A DNA stretch of 64,000 nt, from the NCBI GenBank assembly GCA_964017235.1, contig OZ024936.1, positions 60,191,028 through 60,255,027 of the forward strand, written 5' to 3'. The notes under the pieces were generated by a model. The model searched no databases. It was given only the letters and a program-made list of their open reading frames with translations, and was not told the origin of the DNA. The DNA is from Sabellastarte sp. h YS-2021 (lineage: Eukaryota; Annelida; Polychaeta; Sabellida; Sabellidae). Of this stretch, positions 10,718 to 22,620 are shown piece after piece. Numbering within the stretch: position 1 is the stretch's first letter; every line of letters begins with the position of its first letter. The translations under genes and the position numbers were made by a program.

Positions 10718-13607
10718 CATGGCAGAGGTCTACAGACAATACCATGGTGGTTGCCTATTTAAAGAGTGTGTGGGGGGGGAGGAAGTGAGGCCCTCTTTGT
10801 GCCCTACTATGGAGAATCCTGACCTGGTGCTCCAGGAAACAGGCTCAAGCCTGACACATTCACGCCTTAACTATGTCTCGCTCGGGGATACACTGCGTCG
10901 AGACGCAATGTCTAGTGTTTTTTTTAATAATTTTTTTTAATAATTCCAGAAAGCAAGTTGCACATAAACCATTTAGAGCTAAAAGTAGTCTTTCTAGAAT
11001 TTCAAACCTCCTGTTGCAACAAAACAGTACTGATAGCTACAGACAACACAACAGTTGTTGCCTATATCAACAAAGAATGGGGGATGAAATCGGGCTCCCT
11101 GTGTGCCCTACTGTCGAGAATCCTGTCCTGGTGCACCAGAAATCAGGTGACCCTCAGGGCACGTCACATCCCCGGCCGACTGATAGCAGACAAGCTATCC
11201 AGGCTTGGCCAGACCATTCAAACAGAGTGGTCACTTCACCCAGAAGTGTTTTAAGCTATATGCTCCCAGTGGCACCAGCCTCAAGTGGATCTGTTTGCCA
11301 CCAGATTCAGCAACAAAGTACCCCAGTTTGTGTCACCAGTACCAGACCCCCAGGCATGGGCAGTGGACACACTCAGCCTTTCCTGGGAGGGTCTGGATCC
11401 TTATGCCTTTCCACCAGCAGCCATCTTGGGCAAAGTGGTGGAAAAGTTACAGGACCCTTGCAACAGGCTAATCCTTATTGCACCGGGGTGGCCCAACATG
11501 CCCTGGTTCTGGGATCTGGTGGCCATGTCCAGTCAGATTCCACTGTGTCTGCCCAACATACCCAACCTGGTGTCTCAACCATTCAACCAGGTTCTTCACA
11601 GGAACCTAGCAAATCTGAACCTGCATGCCTGGCTCCTAGAGCCCCAGCTATCAAGGAGCAAGGGTTCTTTGAGGCAGTGGCAGCACGAATTGAAGCTCCT
11701 CAAAGAGGATCAACTAGATCAGTCTATGAGGCAAAGTGGTCCAATTTTACAAAGTGGTGCCTCAGTAATCAGGTGGACTTCAGGGCACCACCTCTGAAAG
11801 CCATTGCTGACTTCCTCCTGCATTTGTTTTAGGACAAGAAGTTACAGCCTGGCACTATTGATGGCTACAGATCTGCCATTGCCAAACTGAGCAACGCCAC
11901 CATTAATGTCAGCAAAGATGAGAATCTCAATCGTCTCCTGGATAGTTTCCATAGAGTCAGACCCAAGGGCAGGAGGGGCATCCCCTCCTGGAACCCTTCT
12001 CTGGTGCTACACCAGCTTATAAAGGCCCCCTTTGAACCTTTAAAAGAGGCCTCCTTGAAACACTTGACTTTCAAGACTGTTTTTCTAATGGCCTTGGGTT
12101 CTGGTAACCTCCTGGAAAGCTTCTCTGGTGCTACACTAGCTTACAAAGGCCCCCTTTAAACCTTTAAAAGAGGCCTCCTTGAAACACTTGACTTTCAAGA
12201 CTGTTTTTCTAATGGCCTTGGGTTCTGGTAACCTCCTGGAACCCTTCTCTGGTGCTACACCAGCTTACAAAGGCCCCCTTTAAACCTTTAAAAGAGGCCT
12301 CCTTGAAACACTTGACTTTCAAGACTGTTTTTCTAATGGCCTTGGGTTCTGGTAAACGCAGGAGTGAGATCCATGCTTGGTCACATAGGAACATTAGACA
12401 CCAGTCAGACTGGTCTAAAGTTTCCCTATACCCTTCACCCAGCTTTCTGTCCAAGTATCAGCTGGCTAAGGGAGGAGTTAGTGTGGCACCAGTGGTCATA
12501 CCAGCCCTGGCTCCTTCCATAGACAAGTCACTCAAGGGTGATAGGTCCTTATGTCCAGTTAGAGCTCTGCGCTACTACCTAAACAGGACCTAAGACCTTA
12601 GGCAGAATAACGAGTTGGTCTTTGTCTCCTTCAAGAAAGGTTTTGACAAAGAAATCTCAACTGTGATCCCATGCTATGAGCTCTCGGACCAAGAGTCCCT
12701 CACCCTACATCAGGTTAAAGCCCATGATGCTAGGGCCTTTGCTGCTTCTAATGCTTTTCAATCAGAAATCTCCGTAGAGCAGATTTTGTCAGCCTGTCAC
12801 TGGAAATCCCATAACACCTTCACCCAGTTTTATGGATGGATGTTGCTTGGGCTGAGTCTGAGCTTTTCCATCTAGGGCCTGTGGTGGCCGCTCAACAGGT
12901 ACACCACCAGACCCAGAACTGAGGAGATTTTGTATATATGTAAATATGACATAGTGTTAAATGTAAATATGTACAATATATAAAAAAAAACAAAAAACTG
13001 TGACTGGCTTCCCTTGGGAAGTTTATTTCTTATGGGACTGAACTCAGCCCTCTCTACCTATTCTCAGGTCTTCCTGAGAAAGAAGAGGGGGCGAACTTGG
13101 ACTTCCGGTTAACCGGTCAGTCCTATCCTACCTTGACCTCTGCGGTCACCTGACCCTGGGTCAAATATGGGCATATTCAGTTTTGTTCTTTTATGAGTTC
13201 ACACATGTCCCTAGCAGCTTAGCCGCCTTCCAAGCGGTAGTTATTCAGCAATTGTCCATTGGATAGGATGTATTAACGTAATAAAATTGCAAATTTAATA
13301 AGTAAATTATATTTTTATGAGTTAATACCCTATCCAATGGACAGGCAAGGCCCACCCAACCGGCCCCGCTATCAGCTTACTAGGGGTCTTACTAGGATTA
13401 GACATGAAAAGGATGCTATGACGTCACATTGTCTAGACAGGAAGAGGAAGTACGATGCACTCTCCTGGCCGGTCCTGCCGGTATTATATACAGGACGACT
13501 TTTTCTGACGTTTGGCGGGACCGGTCGTGCTGACTGGTAAAGCAATAGTCCATTGGATAGGGTATTAACTTATAAAAATTTAATTTACTTATTAAATTTG
13601 CAAAATT
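10718..13607 (+). mobile_element. DIRS-like retroelement fossil, family A, 5'-truncated
   Basis: A tyrosine-recombinase retrotransposon remnant. Parts in order: RNase H-like region (~10960-11250, with a decayed second copy of part of it at ~10720-10940), the C-terminal pol region (~11280-11650), a tyrosine recombinase region (~11840-12880) with the family's 'ACHWKSHNTFTQ' signature, an AT-rich 3' untranslated stretch, an internal complementary region (13250-13345) and a terminal repeat ending near 13607. Gag and RT are absent. It is broken in several places and internally rearranged. The same family is present, inverted, at 55.6-64 kb. Probably moderately old. Confidence 0.85.
13250..13345. 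repeat. Internal complementary region of DIRS family A
   Basis: Two back-to-back terminal signatures, 'tgtccattggatagg' and 'cctatccaatggaca', flank 'aaaattgcaaattt' and an AT-rich centre. The second half is the reverse complement of the terminus at ~13540-13607. In DIRS elements such a region is complementary to both element ends and is thought to template circularisation. The minus-strand copy has its counterpart at ~55890-55995. Confidence 0.8.
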
Positions 13608-13724
13608 GTGTATAAGTGTCTGTAAACAGTTAGTAGTAAGATAGACTGCAAATAAAGTAGCAATACAACAATAATCTTCATTTTGAAAACTTTTACAAAA
13701 ATCCATCAGCACAGTGCATGCCCC

Positions 13725-13930
13725 AAATTAAAAAGATGCTATGATGTCACACTGTCTAGACAGGAAGGAAGTGTGATATGCCACCTGGCAAATGCACAGT
13801 GGGCCTGGCCAGCCAGTGGAAACACAGGACAAATTTTTCTTTCATTTGGTGGGCTGACTTGCGCCAATCGGATTAGCAATTGTTCATTGGATAGGATGTA
13901 TCAACACAATGAAATATTACATTTAGAGGA
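13725..13930 (+). mobile_element. Older fragment of a DIRS family A terminal region
   Basis: A second, more diverged copy of the terminal repeat: 'gatgctatgatgtcacac', 'gtctagacaggaag' and 'attggataggatgta' match 13410-13450 and 13255-13275. No coding part accompanies it. It may be a remnant of another insertion or a duplicated end of the neighbouring copy. Confidence 0.65.
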
Positions 13931-14255
13931 TTTTGTTTGAATATGTTGTTCACCATTTTTGAGTCCGCTATTACATAGTCAAATTGCAGACATGTAGCTT
14001 ATTGCATAACTGAGCAATAGCTACTCTGATTTTCTCTCTGTTGAGTAAATACTTGTATCTTGAAAACCATTGCATTTAAAGTATTTTGTTCAAATATAAT
14101 ATTCACCTACTTTTGGGTTAGCTGTAACAGAGTAAAACTGTAGAGCTGTAGTGCATTACATAGCTGAGCGATAGCTACTTTCAGGTTCTCATAGCTGAGT
14201 AAATGTACTAAATGACCTGTTGATTCACCTACTTTGGGATCAGTTGATATTACAT
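13931..14255 (-). repeat. HF5 (K-type) monomers, inverted
   Basis: About two ~150-bp monomers, the reverse complement of those at 34.2-36.2 kb: 'ctgagcaatagctact', 'gaaaaccattgcattta', 'attttgttcaaata' and 'ttcacctacttttggg'. The array is cut on the left by the DIRS terminal fragment. A short HF6-like end ('gacagaggtttgtgttctc') follows at ~14262. Confidence 0.7.
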
Positions 14256-15580
14256 GCCTTGACAGAGGTTTGTGTTCTCTGAGTGCTCTTATTTACATTA
14301 CATTACATTACTAGATGCTAGTGACAAATGGACTAATATTGCTATATCTGTGTACAATGTGATACATTCCTTTGAGCACAAAATAAATTCGGTTGTACAG
14401 ATCTATCTACAGATAGATAAAAAAACCAAATCAGTAAAGAAAATATCACATCCTTAAACATTGCACCAATTAAACTATTCCTTAAATTGAAAATTGACCC
14501 AAACGTTTGTACTATTTTGTTTAATCAAGCTTCAAAAAAACTTGCAAGGTTGCACAAAAATCAAGTAAAATGATAGTAAAATACCCCTGTACACAACTTT
14601 ATAAATAGGCTAATTTGTGTGGATTACAGTTAGACAAGAAACCCCACATGTGGAATCATTTGTGGTAATTCATTATCAGCACCCTACCTAGTTAGAATAA
14701 ACAAAGTCAGAGGGGGAGCAGATAGACCTTCCCTCAGATTTGAGAGACTTGGATGATATAATTCCAGGACTGAACACTAGTTTTATGTACAGAGGGTGAA
14801 GTTTATTATCATGATTAAGCCTATGGGTTTTCTCACCGGGGTGCTTTTCCCACCTCATCCCTGCACTGCCCCTAACTATTTTAATGGTTACAAGAGTGTG
14901 TTCAGAGAATGCAATTGATAGCTTCTGGTTCTATTAAGATGATAAAACTGCTTAATTTACCGTGGTATAATCACAGTAATGAAGCTACTGTTGTACTGAC
15001 TCTTCATATAGTGAAAAGTAAATATTCTAGAGTTTTTATTTTTGATATACATGCATAACATATATAGATAAAAACTTTATTTCTAGAAACTGGTCTTTGG
15101 TTGAGTCGGCTTGTATTCCACAATTATTATTTTTTCTTTAAAAAAAATATAATTTAATCCAGTATTCACACTTGATGTCTAAAAATTCTGGTGTGATGTT
15201 GTTACTCTAATGAGGTGTGTGGTATACCCTATATGATAATGTCCTTAGACAATTTTAGATGAAAGAGTGCCTTCAATATTTTATCTTGCTTTATTTTTCT
15301 GACACATGTGATACTGTAATCATTATAAATTAGTATCTATCTATAAACAGGGTGCATGCTTACTTGAAGATCAAACTGTTAGTTCACCCCTAGTGTATAA
15401 AAGTGATGGGTGAAATCTCCATGAATGCTCCATATAACATTTTATTTAATTGATAACTATCTGGCCTGGCACAAGGCTGATAGCATATTTATCAAATTTA
15501 TCAGATTAACTTTGCTAAATTAATTTTTCAAGTTGATGCAGGCATCCCAATTATTATTTTACAACACCACAAACCACATT
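14256..15580. other. Intron; one dispersed repeat copy, otherwise unremarkable
   Basis: 14690-14780 is the inverted counterpart of 7620-7700. A short HF6 end signature lies at ~14262-14290. The remainder is AT-rich and without recognisable exons or transposon ends. Confidence 0.4.
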
Positions 15581-15584
15581 TTTA

Positions 15585-15965
15585 ATACCTCCACCAAGGA
15601 GCTCTACCAAGGAGGTTATGTTTTTGCCTGGGTTTGTCTGTCTGTCTGTCCATTTGTTTGTGAACAAGATAACTCAAAAACCTATGGACAAACTTTGATA
15701 TAATTTTCAGGATATGTCTGAAAAGGTAAAAGGAAGAAATGATTAAATTTTGAAAGTGTTCCAGATCACTATCTGGATCTTCTAGATCCATGAAATGTAA
15801 TTTTTAAAGATAATTCAAAAATTTACAGATGGATTTTGTTGAAATTTTCAGGAAATGTCCTAAATGGGACAAGGAACAAGTGATTAGATTTTGGGAATGA
15901 TCTCGATCACTGTCTGGATTAGCTGGATCCACGCTTGGCAGAGGTCTGCGCTCTTGGAGTGCTCT
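15585..15965 (+). repeat. HF6-related fragment
   Basis: Starts 'acctccaccaaggag...aaggaggttatgttt' with a (gtct)n run, then a full unit and a half of the 9.25-10.7 kb array ('aactcaaaaacctatgga', 'tttcaggatatgtc', 'ctggatccacg'), and ends 'ggcagaggtctgcgctcttgg'. This start and end are probably the true limits of the unit family, absent from the 8.7 kb copy's left side. Confidence 0.75.
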
Positions 15966-16084
15966 TATTATATCCTATTTTACTTAATGAAGTTAATATG
16001 TATCCTTGTTCAATTTAATTTAGCTTCTATTCTTGCAATATTGCTTCTTACAGAATCAAAACTTTACAAAATAATTCTCACTTA

Positions 16085-16577
16085 AGAGATTTTAAAAGGT
16101 TAAGGTTACTACGGCAAGGTCAAATCAAAGTCTCACTAAGACGTTGCTGATGTTGCACACCTACACCCCCTAACCAATGTCTATACCAAATATGAAATGG
16201 CCCGGACAAGCTTTTAAAGGTCAAGATCACTATGGCAAGGTCAAAGGTAAAATCAAGGTGACACTATGACAGTGTACACCTACATCCCCTACCCAATGTC
16301 CATACCATGTATGAACATCCTACACCTTACAGTTTCAGAGATATGGCAGGTACAAGATTTTAAAGGTCAATGTCACCACAGCAAGGTCAAATTAAGGTCA
16401 CACTATGACGTTGCACAACTACACCTCCTAACCAATGTCCATACCAAATATGAACAACCTACACCTTATGCTGTTTGAGATATGGCCTAGACAAGTTTTT
16501 CCCGCCGCCCGACCACCCGCCCAACCGGACGCCATGGGTGAAAACAATACCCCAAAGCCTTTTAAGGCTGTGGGGTA
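16085..16577 (+). repeat. HF7 element, short copy with end hairpin
   Basis: About three ~145-bp monomers with 'aaggtcaaatcaagg', 'gttgcacacctacacc' and 'aaccaatgtc...ccaaatatgaa', followed by the tail 'cccgccgcccgacc', 'gccatgggtgaaaacaat' and the hairpin TACCCCAAAGCC / GGCTGTGGGGTA (16549-16577). The full element is at 27.6-29.2 kb. Confidence 0.82.
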
Positions 16578-18287
16578 GAAATGAATAGAACTGGAAACAG
16601 GTTTTCCACTACAACATACCATTATGTTGAAATCCTCTTCATAGCAGAATTCTTGAAGTTCAAATCTTAAATTCAATGTATTTTAGAACCAAAATATTAT
16701 GATCATTAGAGCTTGGACTGAGTAATTTCTTGCATTGTTTACCTTAATGTTAGTTTTTTGACACAGAAACAAAGAAACCCACCAAAAAAACTAATATTCC
16801 TGCAAAGGTAGCTTCTCTGATATTATTCTGTTCTGTTGTGAATTTAAGGGGTCTGACATGTCCTATTTAATTAACCAACATTCTTGTTGAGAAAGGCTAT
16901 CTTTAATGTGTTACAAGATTCTTCACTTGATGTAAATTCTGACAGATTGTGAAGAAACTGAGCTCAGTAACTTTTTGTTAGTTTATTAAGTTAAATTTGT
17001 CAAGTTTTATCTAATCTTTCAAAATTGAGCATGTTAGTGTTCAACAGTGTATTAAGGGTCAATAATGGACAATATTTTATCTGGAGGGATATCAACAGGC
17101 AACACTATTAAGAATAATATAATGGGAATACTGCTGTTGGATTAATTCACGGTAAGAGATACAAATCTCTTTTTTTGGCTGATAAGCCCATGGTGTTGGT
17201 ATACATGTTTATCTTTTACAAATTAAATTTACTACATAATTAATTATATAGGGGATAAATTTAAAACGAATTTGCAAACAGAATATCATGATAAAATTAT
17301 TTGATGCATAGCTAGCCTATAATATTTTTTATTACTCAGATTAACTTAATTATTCTGCCTCAATAGAAATTTCCTTTTATACTCACCCATTCGTAAGTTT
17401 GCCAATTAGCATACTTATGAAAGGATGACATAAGAAAATATTCTTATATTCCCATCATACACAAATTTCAATTTAATCAAAAGTTATAAATTTAAGGTAA
17501 AACTTTTCAAAATATGTAAATACAGAAAGAAATTATATTAACCTTTTAGTATCATAAAAATATTTTTGCATGTATTTCATTCAACTAGTACTTTTGGTCA
17601 TTAAGCTCTCCATGTGTTATTCACACTGTAACATTCTATGTAACTTTGGAAGTATTCAGATAGTACTCTATTACATTAATCATTTCTTGACATGAGAGAG
17701 TCCTAAACCTTCTAATTAAACCCTCCTTTACTTCTCTCACTACATCAAGCTGCATGTAGCTTCTCCCTACATTTATCTGATGCCATAAACTCCAAGTCAC
17801 ATCTGGATTGCAATGTGTAACCAATGCTCACTGTTTATACTTTCCAGATGTTCTTGTGGTCAGTACATGTCAAACATTTTAATCTCCATAATTTCTGTGT
17901 ACACTGCAAATGTTGACAGCTCAGCTAATGAAAACATATCTTACAAGGGAATCTTCATGTTAGTATAGTAAGTCATACTATTTAGTTAAGAGGAGAAGTA
18001 TACCCGTTTATTATTGGTCAACTAGAAAGAGGCATATAGCAATATAAAGTCAAGATTAAAATCTAGCACAAATTCACATTTAGACAATTTTGGAACCATT
18101 AACCATGTATTTAAAATATATACTGGATTAGATACTGTTTGGTGGACTATTAAATCAATCAAGTAAGTGTGTTTCAGTTTCTATAATGAATATTAATTTT
18201 AAGAATATGTAGTGTAGCACAGTTGCCATTTGTTGTATCCATGACTTGTTGCTTTTAAACTGGCCATAATTTCACAGGATATACAAG
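16578..18287. other. Unremarkable AT-rich intron
   Basis: No arrays, hairpins, exons or transposon ends were recognised. Short ORFs (such as 17636-17824 on the minus strand) show no family features. Confidence 0.45.
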
Positions 18288-20775
18288 GCCACTGCCGCAG
18301 CGGTTATCTCCCGCCTTAGAATCAGTAAAAATGGAGAACTAAAGGAGATTTAAGGCCTTTGAAGTAAGATGACCCCACTTGACATTGAAGAAGGGGTCAA
18401 AGGTAAAAGTCAGCAATTTCAAAATAGTCTCAGGCCTTGACTTGGTATAAGTTGTTTTCACATTTGGAACCCCTAGTAGCAATGATAAGGGAGATATAAG
18501 GCCTTTTAATAGGATAATCCCATCTAACATGTGATATGACGGCCATTTTGTTTTTGAAACGAGGCTAAATTACTATCAGGCTAACTTTCCTAGCCATATG
18601 TATTTTGCGCATATTTAATCAAGCTAGCTGCAATATTTCACGTTTTAGAGCAGCTTTATGATTTTTAAATAATTGGCTATGGCGGCCATTTTGCTTTTCA
18701 AAATAAGCCAAAAATTTTTCTCAGGCATAACATTTGAAGGCCAGGAGTTTTGATGGTCTGTCTTTATATTCTGAAGCCATAGCACCAATAATAAGGATGT
18801 TTTAGTGCGACGACCTCATTTAACCTTGATGCAGGGGTCAAAGGTCAAATTCAACACCTGGAAAAGATTCCCTGTCCATGTCTTCCTACAAGTTGTTTTC
18901 AAATTCCAAAGCTCTTGGAGCAATATTTGGGGAGATATAAGGCCTTTTTAATAGGATAACCTGTCATTAAACATGTGATATGGCGACCATTTTGTTTTTT
19001 GAACTAGGCCAAAATTACTATCAGGCTAGTTTTTCTAGTCATATAGCTTTTGTGCAAATTTGAAGATGCTAGTTGGAATATTTCAAGATTTAGAGGACCT
19101 TTATGATTTTCAAACAATTAGCTATGGTGGCCATTTTGTTTTTCAAAATGAGGCTAAAATTTTGCAGAGACAGGTTTTCATAGCCATAAACATCCCCTGC
19201 AAATTTGGTGAAGATTTCTTTATAAATGAATGAGATATTAAGGTTTATGCAAAAACATGACAAACTTTAAACATGTGATATGGCGGCCATTTTGTTTTTT
19301 GAACTAGTGCCAAAATTACTCTCAGGGTAGCTTTTCTAGCCATATAGCTCTTGTGCAAATTTGAAGAAGCTAGCTGGAATATTTCAAGATTTAGAGCACC
19401 TTTATGATTTTCAAAGAATAAGCTATGGCGGCCATTTTGTTTTTCAAAATGTGGCTAAAATTTTGCAGAGACAAGTTTTCATAGCCCATATATAGTTTTT
19501 GTGCAAATTTGAAGATGCTAGCTGGAATATTTCAAGATTTAGAGGACCTTTATGATTTTCAAACAATTAGCTATGGCGGCCATTTTGTTTTTCAAAATGA
19601 GGCTAAAATTTTGCAGAGACAGGTTTTCATAGCCATAAACATCCCCTGCAAATTTGGTGAAGATTTCTTTATAAATGAATGAGATATTAAGGTTTATGCA
19701 AAAACATGACAAACTTTAAACATGTGATATGGCGGCCATTTTGTTTTTTGAACTAGTGCCAAAATTACTCCCAGGGTAGCTTTTCTAGCCATATAGCTTT
19801 TGTGCAAATTTGAAGAAGCTAGCTGGAATATTTCAAGATTTAGAGCACCTTTATGATTTTCAAAGAATAAGCTATGGCGGCCATTTTGTTTTTCAAAATG
19901 TGGCTAAAATTTTGCAGAGACAAGTTTTCATAGCCCATATATAGTTTTTGTGAAAATTTGATGAAACTAGCTGGAATATTTCAAGATTTAGAGCACCTTT
20001 ATGATTTTCAAACAATTAGCTATGGCAGCCATTTTGTTTTTCAAAATGAGGCTAAAATTTTGCAGAGACAGGTTTTTATAGCCATAAACATCCCCTGCAA
20101 ATTTGGTAAAGATATCTTTATAAATGAATGAGATATTAAGGTTTATGCAAAAACATGACAAACTTTAAACATGTGATATGGCGGCCATTTTGTTTTTTGA
20201 ACTAGTGCCAAAACTACTCTCAGGGTAGCTTTTCTAGCCATATAGCTTTTGTGCAAATTTGAAGAAGCTAGCTGAAATATTTCAAGATTTAGAGCACCTT
20301 TATGATTTTCAAAGAATAAGCTATGGCGGCCATTTTGTTTTTCAAAATGTGGCTAAAATTTTGCAGAGACAAGTTTTCATAGCCCATATAGTTTTTGTGA
20401 AAATTTGATGAAGCTAGCTGGAATATTTCAAGATTTAGAGCACCTTTATGATTTTCAAACAATTAGCTATGGCGGCCATTTTGTTTTTCAAAATGAGGCT
20501 AAAACTTTGCAGAGACAGGTTTTCATAGCCATAAACATCCCCTGCAAATTTGGTAAAGATATATTTATAAATGAATGAGACATTAAGGTTTATGCAAAAA
20601 CGTGACAAACTTTAAACATGTGATATGGCGGCCATTTTGTTTTTTGAACTAGTGCCAAAATTACTATCAGGCTAGTTTTTCTAGCCATATAGCTTTTGTG
20701 CAAATTTGATGAAGCTAGCTGGAATATTTCAAGATTTAGAGCACCTTTATGATTTTCAAACAATTGGCTTGAAAA
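18288..20775 (+). repeat. HF2 start with YY1-like array and ~450-bp higher-order repeat
   Basis: Begins 'ggccactgccgcagcgg' and TATCTCCCGCC, the HF2 left end. A first part (18350-18960) has HF3-like monomers with 'ggggtcaaaggtcaaa'. From 18970 the phrase 'acatgtgatatggcg' recurs at ~18970, 19271, 19719, 20169 and 20616; the last three intervals are ~447-450 bp, each a trimer of ~150-bp subunits. Every subunit has a 'ggcggccattttgttttt' phrase. The HF2 terminal hairpin is absent at the right end, so this copy is truncated. Confidence 0.8.
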
Positions 20776-20929
20776 TCATAGGATCACATAGCCTCTGGCA
20801 GGTGGAGGTAACAAGACAAATATATTAAAGGTGAAGGATAAAATATACTTTGAGATAATAAAGGTAGAACACCAACTTGATGATACTGTTCAGTAAACTG
20901 TCTCATCCTATTTCTACTTTCATTTTTTT

Positions 20930-21890
20930 TGTTCATTGGTTTCTCCAGTTCTGGGAACACTAATCAAGCTTGTACCAGTGTTGAATAAATTTTTTCACTG
21001 GTTTCTCCAGTTTGCAACGTGGTGTGTGCTCCAGTTCTGGGAACACTAATCAAGCTTGTACCAGTGGTGAATAAATTTTTTCACTGGTTTCTCCAGTTTG
21101 CAACGTGGTGTGTGAAGTAGGAACTCTGGGGTATCCATGAATAAATTTATTCAAAACCAGTCAGAGTTCTGAGAACACCAAACTTACACCAGTGTTGAAT
21201 AAATTTTTTCACTGTTTTTTTCAGTTTGCACTCAGGTGTGCACAGTAAGAAATCTGTGATTTTTTGACTGAATAAATTCATTCACACTTTCGCTTTTAAC
21301 TTGTGCAATATGGTGTTGTAACTGGGACTCCTAGGTTTGCAATTAATAAATTTATTCTGCCAAAAAGTAAGATGTGACAATCATACTAACTTTTATTGTA
21401 GTGCTGAATAAATTTTTTCAACCAATTGGTGTTCTAGCTTTGACTCCTTGGTTTGTAGAGAATAGATATGTTCTGAGCAACAGAACTATGTGAGAAACCA
21501 TACATCTTGCAGTGCTAAAGGAATTTTTTTCAGGAGATCGAGGGTTAAAAATCTGTAACTTGGTGTTGTAACTGGGATTTCTGGGTTTGTAATGAATAAA
21601 TTTATTCAGTCAAACAATAAGTAATGAAAATTCATTCTTGTTGCTGTACTGAATAAATTTTTTCAAAAGAGGGTGAAATATGCAGCTTAGTATTAATTGG
21701 GGACCCTATGACGACAAAGGTTGACTAAATATCTCAAACATTTGTGAAAACATAAAAATTGTATCCCTGGGAGAACTTTTCTCACTTCAAATGTTACATT
21801 AGCCGACATTAGAAAATGCCAAATAGGTTCTTTTATGTGTCAGTGCAAAATTTTTTCAAAATTTGAGACTATCGGAATAGTCTCAAATTA
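20930..21890 (-). repeat. HF8 element, inverted copy
   Basis: Decayed array units with 'gaataaattttttcactgg' and 'tgaataaatttattca', ending in the hairpin TTTGAGACTAT-CGGA-ATAGTCTCAAA (21862-21887) and its flank 'ttagattggagtcact'. It is the mirror image of 4675-5695. Unit spacing is irregular here, so this copy is older or more rearranged than the exact 133-bp array at 4.9-5.7 kb. Confidence 0.8.
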
Positions 21891-22239
21891 GATTGGAGTC
21901 ACTTATGAGTAATATATTTTGCAAAAATTGTGCACAGTAATAATAAACAAATAATACTATGTGCATATTCCAGTAATTCCCATCCTCAAAAACGAGTTAA
22001 AATGGTTACCTTCAATCGCCTGTTTGCAGACTTAAAATGTGTAAAGAATCTTTATTCTGCAAATATTTAACATATTTGTCATCTTTGTTCAGTTTTGAAT
22101 GGTATAAGGCTATGAGCTACAATTCTAATTTGTAATCTCTGGAACACTTATGTTAGCACAGGATTACTCCAATTGAATGGGACAGAAAACTCTGAGCCAA
22201 TAAATAAGCTTGGTCTGCATGTTACTGCACTTTTCATGA
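21891..22239. other. Unremarkable intron
   Basis: AT-rich spacer between an HF8 hairpin and an HF3 tail; nothing recognised. Confidence 0.4.
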
Positions 22240-22620
22240 CTGGAAAGAAACACTCAGGACGGCCATCTTGTTTTTCAAAATGATGCCAAAAATATTTCCA
22301 GTCAAGATTTTGTAATGATGAACATATCCTGCGAATTTGAAATCTCTACCTATAATACCCTTTGTTCTAGAGGGCCAACTAAACTCTTTGCTGAAAGTAA
22401 AAAAAAAAAAACACCCGTGGCGGCCATCTTGTTTTTCAAAATGAGGCCAAAAATATTCCCAGGCTAAAATTTTATGGTTATAAATATATCCTGCATATTT
22501 GAGAAGTCTACATTAATACCCTGGCTTCTCGAGGGGGAACGAGAAAATCTCTACACACTGCAGTGGCGTACTCATATTACATAATCCATAGTATCCACCT
22601 GATGCTATCCAGTGGATACA
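22240..22620 (+). repeat. HF3 tail without monomers
   Basis: Two 'cggccatcttgtttttc' phrases, 'aacatatcctgcgaatttga', then a short remnant of the GC-rich stretch and the hairpin TATCCACCTG / CAGTGGATA (22592-22618). It corresponds to 6270-6645 and 50440-50835. No ~145-bp monomers precede it, so it is a 5'-shortened or minimal copy. Confidence 0.82.
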
